Shown here: in pieces, positions 39,897 to 49,251 of the stretch
Position numbering within the stretch: the stretch's first letter is position 1
Layout: each line of letters begins with the position of its first letter
NCBI RefSeq assembly: GCF_018130215.1
Contig: NZ_JAFCKQ010000003.1
Span: 124,001 to 188,000 of the forward strand
Direction of reading: 5' to 3'
DNA from: Bradyrhizobium jicamae
GTDB lineage: Bacteria > Pseudomonadota > Alphaproteobacteria > Rhizobiales > Xanthobacteraceae
DNA: 64,000 nt
Translations under genes and position numbers: made by a program
The notes under the pieces: model-generated
The model's database searches: none
What the model saw: the letters and a program-made list of their open reading frames with translations, nothing else
Told to the model about the DNA's origin: nothing

Positions 39897-39965
39897 ATGT
39901 ATAAGGTCGCGTCGGCTTTTGCCGCCCACGTCAGTGAGGAGATTACGCAAGCCTTCATGAACTAA
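39897..39965 (+). CDS. possible 22-residue peptide gene or small RNA
   Basis: Between the porin terminator and a second terminator lies a frame of 23 codons reading MYKVASAFAAHVSEEITQAF and two more residues, MN. The peptide would be an amphipathic helix. The upstream sequence is AT-rich like a promoter (TTTACTAACATTATTAGCTT), and there is no ribosome site, so the unit may be a leaderless mini-gene or a short non-coding RNA ending at 40004. Confidence 0.35.
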   Translation: MYKVASAFAAHVSEEITQAFMN

Positions 39966-39972
39966 CCTCCGA

Positions 39973-40004
39973 AACCTCCGGCAATGCCCTGCCGGAGGTT
40001 TTTC
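39973..40004 (+). terminator. rho-independent terminator
   Basis: AACCTCCGGCA-ATGCCC-TGCCGGAGGTT followed by TTTC: an 11-base perfect stem with a T tract. It lies 125 bases beyond the porin terminator and so must serve a separate short transcript. Confidence 0.85.
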
Positions 40005-40665
40005 ATTTTGGCTCGGTCTTTCGATCGTCGGCTGCAAGCTTCGGCAAGCCTGCCGATCCCGCGCGCACTGCGCTTTCGGCTTCAAACGTTTCCGTGACCG
40101 TTCGACCCGACGCACCTTGCGCAATCACAGTCGAGTGAGTGTCGATGCCTTTCGTCTCGCGACCTCGTGAGCAAGCCTGCGCCTATTCCAGGTTTGCAGG
40201 ACGAGACACCGTCGAACGTTTGCGCGGAAGGTAATTGCGTAGGCAACAATCCGCGCGCAGGCATAAGCGCATCGCATTCCTGTGCCGCCATATCGACGAT
40301 TGCGAGCAGAGAAGTTTGCTTCAATTATGTGACCGAGCATCCGTGCGGCGTTTTTCTGGGAGAGCCGGGTGCGTTTACGATTTCGGTTTTCTTGTTGCGG
40401 CTGCTTGCTGAGCGGCTTGCGGACACGAATTTGGCGCACTCGGATCGAAAACGCATACCGGCAAATGAACCTGGTCCGCCGCAGCTCGCAAGAGGAAGTC
40501 TGTTGCCGAACGATTCGCTCACACTGATCACGTCGGCGTTATCAACTCGTCGGAGCGATGCTGCTTATCTGAAGATGATTTCCGCGGGCCTGCGAAATGC
40601 TGAAGGGGGCCGCCCTTACGGCAACGGCATCAGCGCCCCTGCCGGAAAGCGAACGAGCTGACGAC
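40005..40665. other. gene-poor region
   Basis: About 660 bases. Open frames exist on both strands, but none has a ribosome site, a signal peptide or a sequence I recognise. It holds the promoter of the hydrolase gene and the surroundings of the preceding terminator. I see nothing else. Confidence 0.45.
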
Positions 40666-41808
40666 ATGCATGGCCACCGCGGGGCGCGAGGCGCCTTCCT
40701 GAGCAGCGTCGAGTTTGATGACAAGGGCTGGCCGTGCTGGCCGGGTCGTGAGGACCTGTCGGCGGAGTTCATCAAGATCCTCGCTGCCGCGCAGGAGGGC
40801 GGCTCGACCGTTTCCGAATGCTGGTTGACGTTGAGCAGGATCGACCTCGCGTCGGAGGTCTCGTGGTCCGAGGAGTGGATCAGGACCGCGGAGCTGAACG
40901 AGAACAGGGCCGATCTTTCTTATCTGAACGGCAATCTGATCACGGCCCGTCGCAACTGGCTGCGCGCGATTACGTATTTCCATGCGGCCGCGAGGCCTGC
41001 CGGATATGCCAATGATCTGTTGCAATGTGCCGTCGACGGCATGCGGCGATGCGCAAGAAGCTATCTGAAGAGCCGCGTTCCGGCCGGCCAGGTGCTTTCG
41101 ATTCCCTGGACCGAGGAGGTGTCCCTTCAAGCCTGCTATCTGCCATCGGCCTTTCGCGACAATGCGCCGGTCATCGTGTGCATCGGCGAGCCGGGTTCCT
41201 ACAAGGAAGAATTGATCGCCAAATACGCAGCTCATGCCTATGAGCGGGGATTGGCGCTTCTGACGGTGGATCTCCTTGGGACCGAGATGGCCTTGCCGCC
41301 AGAGCGGCTCGAAGGCCAGAAGTTCGAGGCTGCCTTGAGCCACGTGCTGGACTATCTCTCCGAGAAGCCGGGTGTCGACAACACAAGGATCGCCATCGTG
41401 GCGGATGCGTGGAGCTCTTCTTTGGTCGCACGCGCGGCCGCAAGTGACACCCGGTTCGCCGCAGCCGTCTGCGACGCCGGCATTTGGGACACGCATGAGA
41501 GAAGTTTCTTCCACCGACATGCCGCTCCCCAGGAACAGACGCGATTGATTGACGAGCCCAACGCGATTTCACGCAGCATCGATTGTCCGCTCCTCGTCAC
41601 CGCGGGCGAAGGCGGCTGGCTGCTTCCGGGCGCCTTGATCGAGTTCGGCGACCAGTTGAACAACATCCATCGCGACGCCAGGCTGATCCTGTTTCGCCGT
41701 GCCGAAACGGCCGCCATGCAGGGGCATATCGATAACCCTACCCTGGCCAACGAAGTGATCTTCGACTGGCTCGAAGACCGGCTGGGGCTGAGGAAGAGCC
41801 TGTCCTGA
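40666..41808 (+). CDS. alpha/beta hydrolase (FrsA / 2,6-dihydropseudooxynicotine-hydrolase-like)
   Basis: A 380-residue protein. The N-terminal 130 residues are helical (WLTLSRIDLASEVSWSEEW, RRNWLRAITYFHAAARPAGY), as in the cap-first DUF1100-type hydrolases. The core follows with PVIVCIGEPGSYKEEL (oxyanion region) and a nucleophile elbow IVADAWSSSLVARA. The elbow has A-W-S-S-S where G-x-S-x-G is normal, so small residues replace both Gly. His is found in MQGHIDNPTLANEVIFDWL near the end. Substrate is unknown. An ATG at 40597 is also in frame; 40666 is preferred because conservation is likely to begin there. Confidence 0.65.
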   Translation: MHGHRGARGAFLSSVEFDDKGWPCWPGREDLSAEFIKILAAAQEGGSTVSECWLTLSRIDLASEVSWSEEWIRTAELNENRADLSYLNGNLITARRNWLRAITYFHAAARPAGYANDLLQCAVDGMRRCARSYLKSRVPAGQVLSIPWTEEVSLQACYLPSAFRDNAPVIVCIGEPGSYKEELIAKYAAHAYERGLALLTVDLLGTEMALPPERLEGQKFEAALSHVLDYLSEKPGVDNTRIAIVADAWSSSLVARAAASDTRFAAAVCDAGIWDTHERSFFHRHAAPQEQTRLIDEPNAISRSIDCPLLVTAGEGGWLLPGALIEFGDQLNNIHRDARLILFRRAETAAMQGHIDNPTLANEVIFDWLEDRLGLRKSLS

Positions 41809-42031
41809 GGCAGCCTGGGCGAACCCCCGCCCGGTGACACGTCGCAGGCCGGACGACAGCCGTTCCGTCGAACTCCCGGTTCCGGCGCGTGAACGTTGCA
41901 GCGCGCGATCGGACGCGCGTGGCTGTACTCTGAAACCCGGCGCGGCTATCGTCACGGTCAAGGCGGCCTGTCCCGCCGAGCATGGCATTCAGGACTCGCA
42001 CGGCTGCCCGCCCTGCGATTGGGACGATGTG

Positions 42032-44353
42032 ATGAGCGAAACCATTGGCTTCCCCGATCCCGGCCTCGACCTGTCCGACGGCTTCAAGCCGCACACCTCG
42101 CATTGGGGCGTGTTCTCGGCGCGCCTGAAGGAGGATGGTCTGGAGGTCAGGCCGTATGCTGCTGATCCCGATCCGAACGGCATCATCGACAACTTCCCCA
42201 CTGCGTTGCGTCACCAGGCGCGCATCGCGCAACCGGCGATCCGCCGCGGCTGGCTCGAGCGCGGTGCCGGTCCCGACGACCGGCGCGGCCGTGACGAGTT
42301 CGTCTCCGTCAGCTGGGAGACGGCGCTCGACCTGCTTGCCGGCGAGCTGGCGCGGGTCCGCGATACCATCGGTCCCGGCGCGGTGTTCGGCGGCTCCTAC
42401 GGCTGGTCAAGCGCGGGCCGCTTCCATCATGCGCAGAGCCAGGTGCACCGTTTCCTCAACATCGCACTCGGCGGCTATGTGCGCTCGGTGAACACCTATT
42501 CCTCGGGTGCGTCCTCGGTGCTGCTGCCGCAGATCCTCTCGGGCTACGAAGACATCACCAAGCGCAACGTCACCTGGGAGCAGATCGCGGCCGAGACCGA
42601 CATCGTGCTGGCGTTCGGGGGCATGGCGCTGAAGAACTCGATGGTGGCCGGCGGCTCGATCTCCAAGCATGTCGAGCGCGGCGCCATGGCGGCTGCGCGC
42701 CGGCGCGGCTGCGAGTTCGTCCTGGTCAGTCCGCTGCGCGACGACCTGCCGGCGGAGGCCGGCGCCGAGTGGATGACGGCGTTGCCCGGGACCGACACCG
42801 CGCTGATGATAGGCATCGTCCATTCGCTGGTCAGCGCCGGCCTGCACGACCAGGCCTTCCTCGATCGCTACACCGAGGGCTGGCCGGTGTTCCTGCGCTA
42901 TCTCACCGGCGAGGCGGACGGCCGGCCGAAGGATGCGGAATGGGCCGCGGCGATCTGCGGAGTCAGTGCCGACGCGATCCGCGGGCTGGCTCGCCGCCTT
43001 GCCGGACGCAGGTCGCTGATCACCGTCTCCCACTCGCTGCAACGCGCCGAGCACGGCGAGCAGCCGGTGTGGATGGGCCTGGTGCTGGCGGCGGCCCTCG
43101 GCCAGATCGGCCTTCCCGGCGGCGGCTACGCCTATTCGCTGGGCGCGATCGGCTATTACGGCCGGCGCGTCAACGCGGTGCCGGGGCCGACGCTCGGCCA
43201 GGGCCGCAACGGTGTCGCCGACTTCATTCCGGTGGCGCGCATCGCCGACATGCTGCTCAAGCCCGGCACCCCCTATCGCTACAATGGCGAGACGCGGACC
43301 TATCCGGACATCCGCCTGGTCTACTGGGCCGGCGGCAATCCGTTCCACCATCACCAGGACCTCAACCGGCTGCGCAAGGCTTTCGCGAAACTCGACACGC
43401 TGGTCGTCCATGAACTCGCCTGGACCGCGACGGCGCGGCACGCCGACATCGTGCTGCCCTGCACGATGACGCTGGAGCGCGAGGACATCGGCTACTCCAC
43501 CAACGATCCGCTGATGGTCGCCATGCACCGGATCGCCGAGCCGTTCGGCCTCGCGCGCGACGACTATGAGATCTTCGCCGATCTGGCCGAGCGTCTCGGC
43601 GCGCGCGAGCCCTTCACCGAGGGACGCACGGCGCGGCAATGGCTGATGCATCTCTACGAGCCGACCCGCAAGGCGCTCGCAGCCCAGGGTCTCGCTGCTC
43701 CGAGCTTCGAGGAGTTCTGGGCGAGCGGCAGCCTGGTCGTTCCGCAACATCTCGACGACGGCGGCTCGCTGCGCCGCTTTCGCGAGGAACCGATCGAGCG
43801 CCCGTTGCCGACCCCAAGCGGCCGCATCGAGATCTTCTCGAGCAAGATCGCCGGTCACGGCGATGCGGATTGTCCGGGACATCCGGTCTGGCTGCAGAAG
43901 ACCGACGTGCCGTCGGCAAGCTCGCCGTTCTTCCTGATTGCCAATCAGCCGGTCACGCGGCTGCACAGCCAGCTCGACTTCGGCGGGCATTCGGCGGGCG
44001 CCAAGCATCGCGGCCGCGAGGTCGCGCGCATGAACCCGCGCGACGCCGGGGCTCGCGGCATCGCCGACGGCGACATCATCCGCCTGTTCAACGCCCGCGG
44101 ATCCTGTCTCGCCGCTGTTCATGTCACCGACGGCATCGCGCAGGGCATCGTCCAGCTTCCGACCGGCGCCTGGTACGACCCTGTCGATCCCGAGGAGGAG
44201 AACCCGCTCTGCGTGCACGGCAATCCGAACGTGCTGACCCGCGACATCGGCACCTCATCCTTTGCGCAGGGCTGCACCGGCCAGATCACGACCGTCGAGG
44301 TGGAGCGCTTCAAGGGCAATCTGCCGCCGATCCGCGCCTTCGATCCGGTGTAG
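42032..44353 (+). CDS. molybdopterin oxidoreductase, biotin/TMAO/DMSO reductase type (BisC-like)
   Basis: A 773-residue enzyme of the DMSO-reductase family binding bis-MGD. The N-terminal THWG-like motif (TSHWGVF) is followed by YGWSSAGRFHHAQSQ, where Ser127 is the probable Mo ligand, as in DMSO and TMAO reductases. YWAGGNPFHHHQDLNRL and ANQPVTRLHSQLDFG are family hallmarks. There is no Tat signal from the chosen ATG, and no Cys motif for an FeS cluster at the start, which fits a cytoplasmic BisC-type biotin or methionine sulfoxide reductase. The frame is open another 66 codons upstream but has no plausible signal. No cytochrome partner is near. Confidence 0.85.
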   Translation: MSETIGFPDPGLDLSDGFKPHTSHWGVFSARLKEDGLEVRPYAADPDPNGIIDNFPTALRHQARIAQPAIRRGWLERGAGPDDRRGRDEFVSVSWETALDLLAGELARVRDTIGPGAVFGGSYGWSSAGRFHHAQSQVHRFLNIALGGYVRSVNTYSSGASSVLLPQILSGYEDITKRNVTWEQIAAETDIVLAFGGMALKNSMVAGGSISKHVERGAMAAARRRGCEFVLVSPLRDDLPAEAGAEWMTALPGTDTALMIGIVHSLVSAGLHDQAFLDRYTEGWPVFLRYLTGEADGRPKDAEWAAAICGVSADAIRGLARRLAGRRSLITVSHSLQRAEHGEQPVWMGLVLAAALGQIGLPGGGYAYSLGAIGYYGRRVNAVPGPTLGQGRNGVADFIPVARIADMLLKPGTPYRYNGETRTYPDIRLVYWAGGNPFHHHQDLNRLRKAFAKLDTLVVHELAWTATARHADIVLPCTMTLEREDIGYSTNDPLMVAMHRIAEPFGLARDDYEIFADLAERLGAREPFTEGRTARQWLMHLYEPTRKALAAQGLAAPSFEEFWASGSLVVPQHLDDGGSLRRFREEPIERPLPTPSGRIEIFSSKIAGHGDADCPGHPVWLQKTDVPSASSPFFLIANQPVTRLHSQLDFGGHSAGAKHRGREVARMNPRDAGARGIADGDIIRLFNARGSCLAAVHVTDGIAQGIVQLPTGAWYDPVDPEEENPLCVHGNPNVLTRDIGTSSFAQGCTGQITTVEVERFKGNLPPIRAFDPV

Positions 44354-44367
44354 ATCAAATCGATTGG

Positions 44368-45213
44368 CTATTTGACGGCGCCGCCGGTGATGCCGGAGAT
44401 GAAGCGATCGAGAAAGAAGTTATAGGCGATCGCCACCGGGATGCTCGCGATCAATGCTCCGGCCATGATTTCGCCCCAGAAGAAGATGTCCCCGCGAACG
44501 AGGTCCGTCGCCACGCCGAGCGTGACCGGCTTTTGCGCGGATGAGGAAATGAAGGTCAGGGCGTAGACAAACTCCTGCAAGGTCAGGGTGAACGTGAAGA
44601 TCACGGTCGTCAGAATCGCCGGCAGTGACAACGGGATGACCATCTTGATGAAGGCGCCGAACAGGCTGCAGCCGTCGACGATCGCCGCCTCCTCGATCTC
44701 GCGCGGAAAGGACTTGAAGAACCCCATCAACAGCCACGTGCAGAACGGAATCGTGAAGGTCGGGTACACCAGCACGAGCGACCACATCGAATTCTGCAGT
44801 CCGAGGCTGGCAACGATCCGCGAGAGCGGCAGGAACAACAGCGTCGGCGGCACCAGATAGGTCAGGAAAACGCCGATCCCCAGCGCTTCACCGCTGCGGC
44901 CGGTCATCCGCGCCAGGCTGTAGCCGGCGGGCAGCGCGGTGACGAGGGTGATCGCGACGACGCAGACGCCGATCACCAGCGAGTTCAGCAGCCAGCGCGC
45001 GAACAGAGTGTCCTCGAACAAATAGCGGAAATGCTCCAGCGTCGGCGCTTCGTTGAACCAGAAGGGAATGTTGGTGACGTTGTAGAGATCGGGGTTGGAC
45101 TTCAGCGAGGTGATCAACATCCAGTAGAACGGGAACGCGGTCAGCACGACGAAAAAGGCGACCGCGCCGTAGAACGAGACCTCGCGCAGGGTGCTGGCGA
45201 TGATGCGCTGCAT
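44368..45213 (-). CDS. carbohydrate ABC transporter permease (MalG-like)
   Basis: A 281-residue inner-membrane subunit with six helices. The EAA loop that contacts the ATPase is seen as EIEEAAIVDGCSLFGAFIKM then VIPLSLPAI. The N-terminal FPFYWMLITSLK is characteristic of the second CUT1 permease. It is the last gene of a four-gene operon (binding protein, ATPase, permease, permease) and its ATG lies one base after the stop of the preceding permease gene, so the two are translationally coupled. The sugar is not predictable. Confidence 0.93.
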   Translation of the reverse strand: MQRIIASTLREVSFYGAVAFFVVLTAFPFYWMLITSLKSNPDLYNVTNIPFWFNEAPTLEHFRYLFEDTLFARWLLNSLVIGVCVVAITLVTALPAGYSLARMTGRSGEALGIGVFLTYLVPPTLLFLPLSRIVASLGLQNSMWSLVLVYPTFTIPFCTWLLMGFFKSFPREIEEAAIVDGCSLFGAFIKMVIPLSLPAILTTVIFTFTLTLQEFVYALTFISSSAQKPVTLGVATDLVRGDIFFWGEIMAGALIASIPVAIAYNFFLDRFISGITGGAVK

Positions 45214-45214
45214 G

Positions 45215-46144
45215 TCAGATCTCCCGCCGTCTGATGAAGCGCAACATGCCGACGACCATCAGGAGCAGCACCGGCAGCATGAACAGCGAGATGGCGGCGC
45301 CGTGCGACACGTCGCCGGAGAGAATGCCGACCTGGAAGCCCTGGAAGCCCAGCACCGAGGTCGCGTTGATCGGGCCGCCATTGGTCAGGAGAAAGACGAT
45401 GGAAAGGTCGGTAAAGGTAAACACGATGCCGAAGATCAGACCGACGGCAACAATCGGGAAGATCATCGGCAGGATGATCTGATAGTTGCGGCGCCAGAAG
45501 CCGGCACCATCAACGGTCGCGGCGTCGATGATGTCCTGCGGTACCGAGGTGATGCCGGCAAGAAAGATGACGATCGCAAACGGAAAGAAACGCCATGCGT
45601 TGACGACGATCACGCACAGCATCGCCAGATGCGGGTTGCCGAGCCAGTTCGGCGCCTCCGAACGGTCGATGATGCCTAATGTGATCATCGTCCAGTTGAT
45701 GACGCTGTAGAGGGAATCGAACATCCACTCCCAGGCGACGCTGGCGAGCGCGATCGGCACGGCCCAGGGCAATATGATCAACGCCCTGACGATCTTGCGT
45801 CCGGGGAACGGCCGCAACAGCAGCAGGGCGCCGAACTTTCCCAGGATGAGGCCGAGCAGCTGCGACGCAAAGGTGAAGAGAAAGGTGTTCTCGAGCGTTT
45901 CGAGAAAGACCGGGTTCTGCAGGATTTGCCTGAAATTCGTCAACCCGACGAAGCGCCACGACGGGTCGTAGATCGTATAGGCGCTGACCGAGTAGTAGAC
46001 CGCGAGCAGGAACGGCACCCCGACCAGAAGCAGAACGTACAGGATCGCGGGCGCGACGAAGATCGAGCCCAGCACCTCACGCCGGTCGAGAATGAAGCGA
46101 AAGCGCGAGGCCGTCCTTGCGGCGGGTTCAGCAATCGTGGCCAT
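45215..46144 (-). CDS. sugar ABC transporter permease (MalF/UgpA-like)
   Basis: A 309-residue inner-membrane subunit. It has the N-terminal AILYVLLLVGVPFLLAVYYS helix, and its EAA loop reads VPQDIIDAATVDGAGFWRRN then YQIILPMIFP. The N-terminal extension of about 30 residues is cytoplasmic. Together with the next gene it forms the heterodimeric channel of the importer. Confidence 0.93.
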   Translation of the reverse strand: MATIAEPAARTASRFRFILDRREVLGSIFVAPAILYVLLLVGVPFLLAVYYSVSAYTIYDPSWRFVGLTNFRQILQNPVFLETLENTFLFTFASQLLGLILGKFGALLLLRPFPGRKIVRALIILPWAVPIALASVAWEWMFDSLYSVINWTMITLGIIDRSEAPNWLGNPHLAMLCVIVVNAWRFFPFAIVIFLAGITSVPQDIIDAATVDGAGFWRRNYQIILPMIFPIVAVGLIFGIVFTFTDLSIVFLLTNGGPINATSVLGFQGFQVGILSGDVSHGAAISLFMLPVLLLMVVGMLRFIRRREI

Positions 46145-46161
46145 GAGAGAACCGGTGTGTC

Positions 46162-47184
46162 TCAGTGTCGATCAGTCCGCTTGCCGTCCTGATCGAAATA
46201 GCGGAGGTCCTTGTTGCGCACCGCGAAAGGGTGCCACTCGCCGGGCCGGAGAGTTTGCTCCGCGCCATGCGCCGGCAACTTCGCAGTGATCGGCTGGCTC
46301 GAATCGAAACCTTCGATCGCGCCGTAAACGATCCGTTCCGAGCCGAGATATTCCGATCGATCGACGCGGAACGAGAATTCGGAGAAGTCACCACCCCTGA
46401 TCATTTCCTTCGGCAGGAAGTTCTCGGGACGGAAGCCGAGATGCGCACCATTGTGTGTGAGCAGGTTCATCGGCGGCGTGCCGACAAAGGTCGCGACGAA
46501 CCGGTCGGCGGGCTCGTCGTAGATCTCCGCCGGCGTACCGACTTGCCGTATCTTGCCGCGATCGATCACGGCGATGCGATCGCCCATGCCCATCGCCTCG
46601 ACCTGGTCGTGGGTGACGTAGATCGTGGTGACGCCGACCCGCCGCTGGAACTGCTTGATGTCCTGGCGGGCCGAGGCGCGCAGCTTGGCGTCGAGGTTCG
46701 ACAGCGGCTCGTCGAGCAGGAGCGCGGTCGGCTCGCGCACCAGCGCACGCGCCAGCGCGACCCGCTGGCGCTCGCCGCCGGACAGCTGGCGCGGCCTCCG
46801 GTCGAGCAGATGCTCGATGCCGAGGAGGCGAGATGCCCAGTCGACCTTGCTCTCGATCACGGCGCGGCCGACGCGCTGGGTCCGGAGCGGAAAGGCGATG
46901 TTGTTGCGCACAGTGTAGTGCGGATAGAGCCCGTAGCTCTGGAACATCATCGCGACGCCGCGGGCGCGGGGCGGAACGTCGTTGACGATATCGCCGGCAA
47001 TAATGAGATTGCCGCTGGTCTGCCTCTCGAGCCCGCAGATGATGCGAAGAAAGGTCGTCTTGCCGCAGCCCGACGGCCCGAGCAGGACCACGAACTCGCC
47101 GTCCGGTACCGCCAGCGTAATGCCATTGACCGCGAGGACGTTCTCGAACCTCTTGACGATATTCTGTGCCAGTACCGCAGCCAT
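46162..47184 (-). CDS. ABC transporter ATP-binding protein (MalK/UgpC-like)
   Basis: A 340-residue ATPase. Walker A is GPSGCGKTT (about 36-44), the Q loop lies in MMFQSYGLYPH, the ABC signature is LSGGERQRVALARAL and Walker B is ALLLDEPLSNLDA with the switch His in YVTHDQVEA. The C-terminal 100 residues form the OB-type regulatory domain of CUT1 ATPases (GFRPENF). It powers the permease pair encoded just downstream, with 17 bases between. Confidence 0.95.
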   Translation of the reverse strand: MAAVLAQNIVKRFENVLAVNGITLAVPDGEFVVLLGPSGCGKTTFLRIICGLERQTSGNLIIAGDIVNDVPPRARGVAMMFQSYGLYPHYTVRNNIAFPLRTQRVGRAVIESKVDWASRLLGIEHLLDRRPRQLSGGERQRVALARALVREPTALLLDEPLSNLDAKLRASARQDIKQFQRRVGVTTIYVTHDQVEAMGMGDRIAVIDRGKIRQVGTPAEIYDEPADRFVATFVGTPPMNLLTHNGAHLGFRPENFLPKEMIRGGDFSEFSFRVDRSEYLGSERIVYGAIEGFDSSQPITAKLPAHGAEQTLRPGEWHPFAVRNKDLRYFDQDGKRTDRH

Positions 47185-47295
47185 TGAACATCCTCGAGAT
47201 CAACATTGCCGCACGTCGCTCGCGCGGCAGCGCGTCATTTCCTTGCCCCTCGGTCTGCTACGGCATGCCGGCGCCCGGGCGCCGGGACTCAACCG

Positions 47296-48642
47296 TTACG
47301 CCTTGTGTTGCCACTTGTCGAAGATGGCCCGGCACTGTTGCGTGGCCCATTTGACCGACTCTTCTGCCGTCATCGCCCCGGTCGCCGCTTTTGCCATCAT
47401 GTCGCAGATGATGAAATCGTTGTAGACCTCGTCGGTCGCGGGCGTTGCCGGGCCGGGATAGCCGGGGACTGCGGACCACTCGTCGGATGTCTGCAGGACC
47501 GCCAACTTGTCGTGCGGGGTCGATGTCGGATCATCGGACAGCAGCGGCATCGGCTTCGGCACCATGTTGGTGAAGATCGGGTTGTTGTAGCCGGAGCTTG
47601 CCTTGAAGGCGTCGAGCCAGTTGTCGGCGTAGTATTTGAGGAAATCGACCGCCGCCTCCCGGTTCTTGGCGAACTTCCAGACGCCGTAGAACTCCGCAGC
47701 ACCGCCCATCAGCCGGCGCGCGGGGCCCTTGGGTGGCTTCATCACGAAGATGTCGTCGGCCACTTTCTTGTTGAGCTGCTGGGCGGTCCGATAGGCCGAG
47801 ATCGGGTTGATGATCAGCGAGCTGACGCCGGAATCGATGTACTGGTTGTTGCTGGCGTCGCTCCACGACAGCACATTCGGCGTCATCGCCTCCTTGTAGA
47901 GTGCGGTGACGAACTTGACCGCTTCGACCGATCCCTTGCTGTCGAGTTCGACCGTCTTGCCGGTCTCGTCCTGCACGGCGCCGCCGTAGCTCCACAGCAC
48001 GCCGCGCCAGGTCGTGTTCGGATCATTGGAGTGGCCGAGAGAAATCCCGACGGGATTGCCCTTCGCCTTGAGCTTGGCGCCACCGATCCGGATGTCGTCC
48101 CACGTGTCCGGCGTCATCCCGATCCCGTCCCACAGGCTCTTGCGGTACATGGCAGGGAAGTTGATGTAATAATCGGGAAACGCCGACCAGGTGTGGTCGT
48201 CCAGGTTGTAGCCGAGCTGTTTGCCGATGATGGTGGCCTTGCCGTATTTCTTCTCGACGGATTCGACGAGATCGGTCAGATCGACAAGGAATTTGCGGTA
48301 GAGATGCGCTCCGCCGGCGCCGTTCCACCCGAACAGATCGTGGCCCGATCCGGCCGATGCTTCGGCCGCGGCTCGTGCGGCGACGTCCTGCACGGGAATG
48401 TGGTCGACCGTGACCTCAATCTGATTCTTCTTTCCCCAATCCGCTGCGAATTTGTCAAACCACTTGTCGTAGGCCGGAACGAAGTGGCTCCATTGCACGA
48501 TCGTCAGCGTCTTGGTGTCGGCCATGGCGCGCGACGCGAAGGGCGCGGAGAGCATCGGCGTCGCGCTGGCCGCTGCCAGCGCGAGGCTCGTGTCCCGCAA
48601 GAACCGGCGCCGGGTGATGGATGCAAGTCTGCTTTTGCTCAT
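47296..48642 (-). CDS. extracellular solute-binding protein of the sugar ABC importer
   Basis: A 448-residue periplasmic protein. A twin-arginine signal is seen (SITRRRFLRDTSLALAAASA, about 8-27). The mature part has the type I extracellular-binding fold with LTIVQWSHFVPAYDKWFDKF and DHTWSAFPDYYINFPAMYRK. It is the first gene of the importer operon, with ribosome site GGGAGGAG. Neighbours suggest no sugar, and no isomerase or kinase is co-encoded. A Tat-dependent binding protein is somewhat unusual, though not rare in rhizobia. Confidence 0.9.
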   Translation of the reverse strand: MSKSRLASITRRRFLRDTSLALAAASATPMLSAPFASRAMADTKTLTIVQWSHFVPAYDKWFDKFAADWGKKNQIEVTVDHIPVQDVAARAAAEASAGSGHDLFGWNGAGGAHLYRKFLVDLTDLVESVEKKYGKATIIGKQLGYNLDDHTWSAFPDYYINFPAMYRKSLWDGIGMTPDTWDDIRIGGAKLKAKGNPVGISLGHSNDPNTTWRGVLWSYGGAVQDETGKTVELDSKGSVEAVKFVTALYKEAMTPNVLSWSDASNNQYIDSGVSSLIINPISAYRTAQQLNKKVADDIFVMKPPKGPARRLMGGAAEFYGVWKFAKNREAAVDFLKYYADNWLDAFKASSGYNNPIFTNMVPKPMPLLSDDPTSTPHDKLAVLQTSDEWSAVPGYPGPATPATDEVYNDFIICDMMAKAATGAMTAEESVKWATQQCRAIFDKWQHKA

Positions 48643-48953
48643 GTTGGGCTCCTCCCGATTGTTTGCCGAATCGCTTCGACAGCGGTTGGATGAGGCGTGC
48701 CCCGTACAAAAAGTCGGCCTCGTCGTTGCGCATCTACCAACTAACGAGAAGTTCCAACGGACGGTTCCATGAGACTTTCGGACCTGCCGTTCGACCTCGC
48801 TCCTCCGTCAGTGGTGGGCCCGTCGGCGGAGTGATGCGATCGGCATGAAGGGATTGTGGTAGCGCCTTTTCGAGGAACGCCGGGGCTATGCCGTCCTGCC
48901 CGGCAACAACCAGATTGACTCCGGCTCGCACAACACCCTAGATGATCCACGAC

Positions 48954-49121
48954 GGTTCCCCTTCCCGGGGATCAAAAGGGAACGCGGTGCGGGATCACTC
49001 CCAATGCCGCGGCTGCCCCCGCAACTGTTAGCGGTGAGTCCTTCGTCATACGCCACTGGGAAATCTCGGTCCTGGGAAGGCGGCGAAGGGTGAGGACCCG
49101 TGAGCCAGGAGACCTGCCGTC
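48954..49121 (+). promoter_or_regulatory. cobalamin riboswitch
   Basis: The conserved blocks occur in order: GGGAACGCGGTG (48978-48989), GGCTGCCCCCGCAACTGT (the B12-box core, 49011-49028) with TAGCGGTGAGTC, CGCCACTGGG, GGGAAGGCGGCGAA and GAGCCAGGAGACCTGCC. It lies about 130 bases before the TonB receptor start on the same strand. High adenosylcobalamin should therefore switch off the receptor and the genes behind it, including cbtBA. Confidence 0.95.
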
Positions 49122-49251
49122 AGCCGTGGTCACACGCGAAGATGTCGGTCGGGGAGTACAGACATTGTTTTCACCTGGCGCGCCGACCGACGCGTTCACG
49201 TGAGATCTCGTTCGCTGTGACGTGCCACTGACGTCATGCCGAGGTCTGCCC

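Noticed and set aside
40167..40661. A 164-codon plus-strand frame before the alpha/beta hydrolase gene
   Set aside because: No ribosome site, no domain, and composition like non-coding sequence; left as intergenic.
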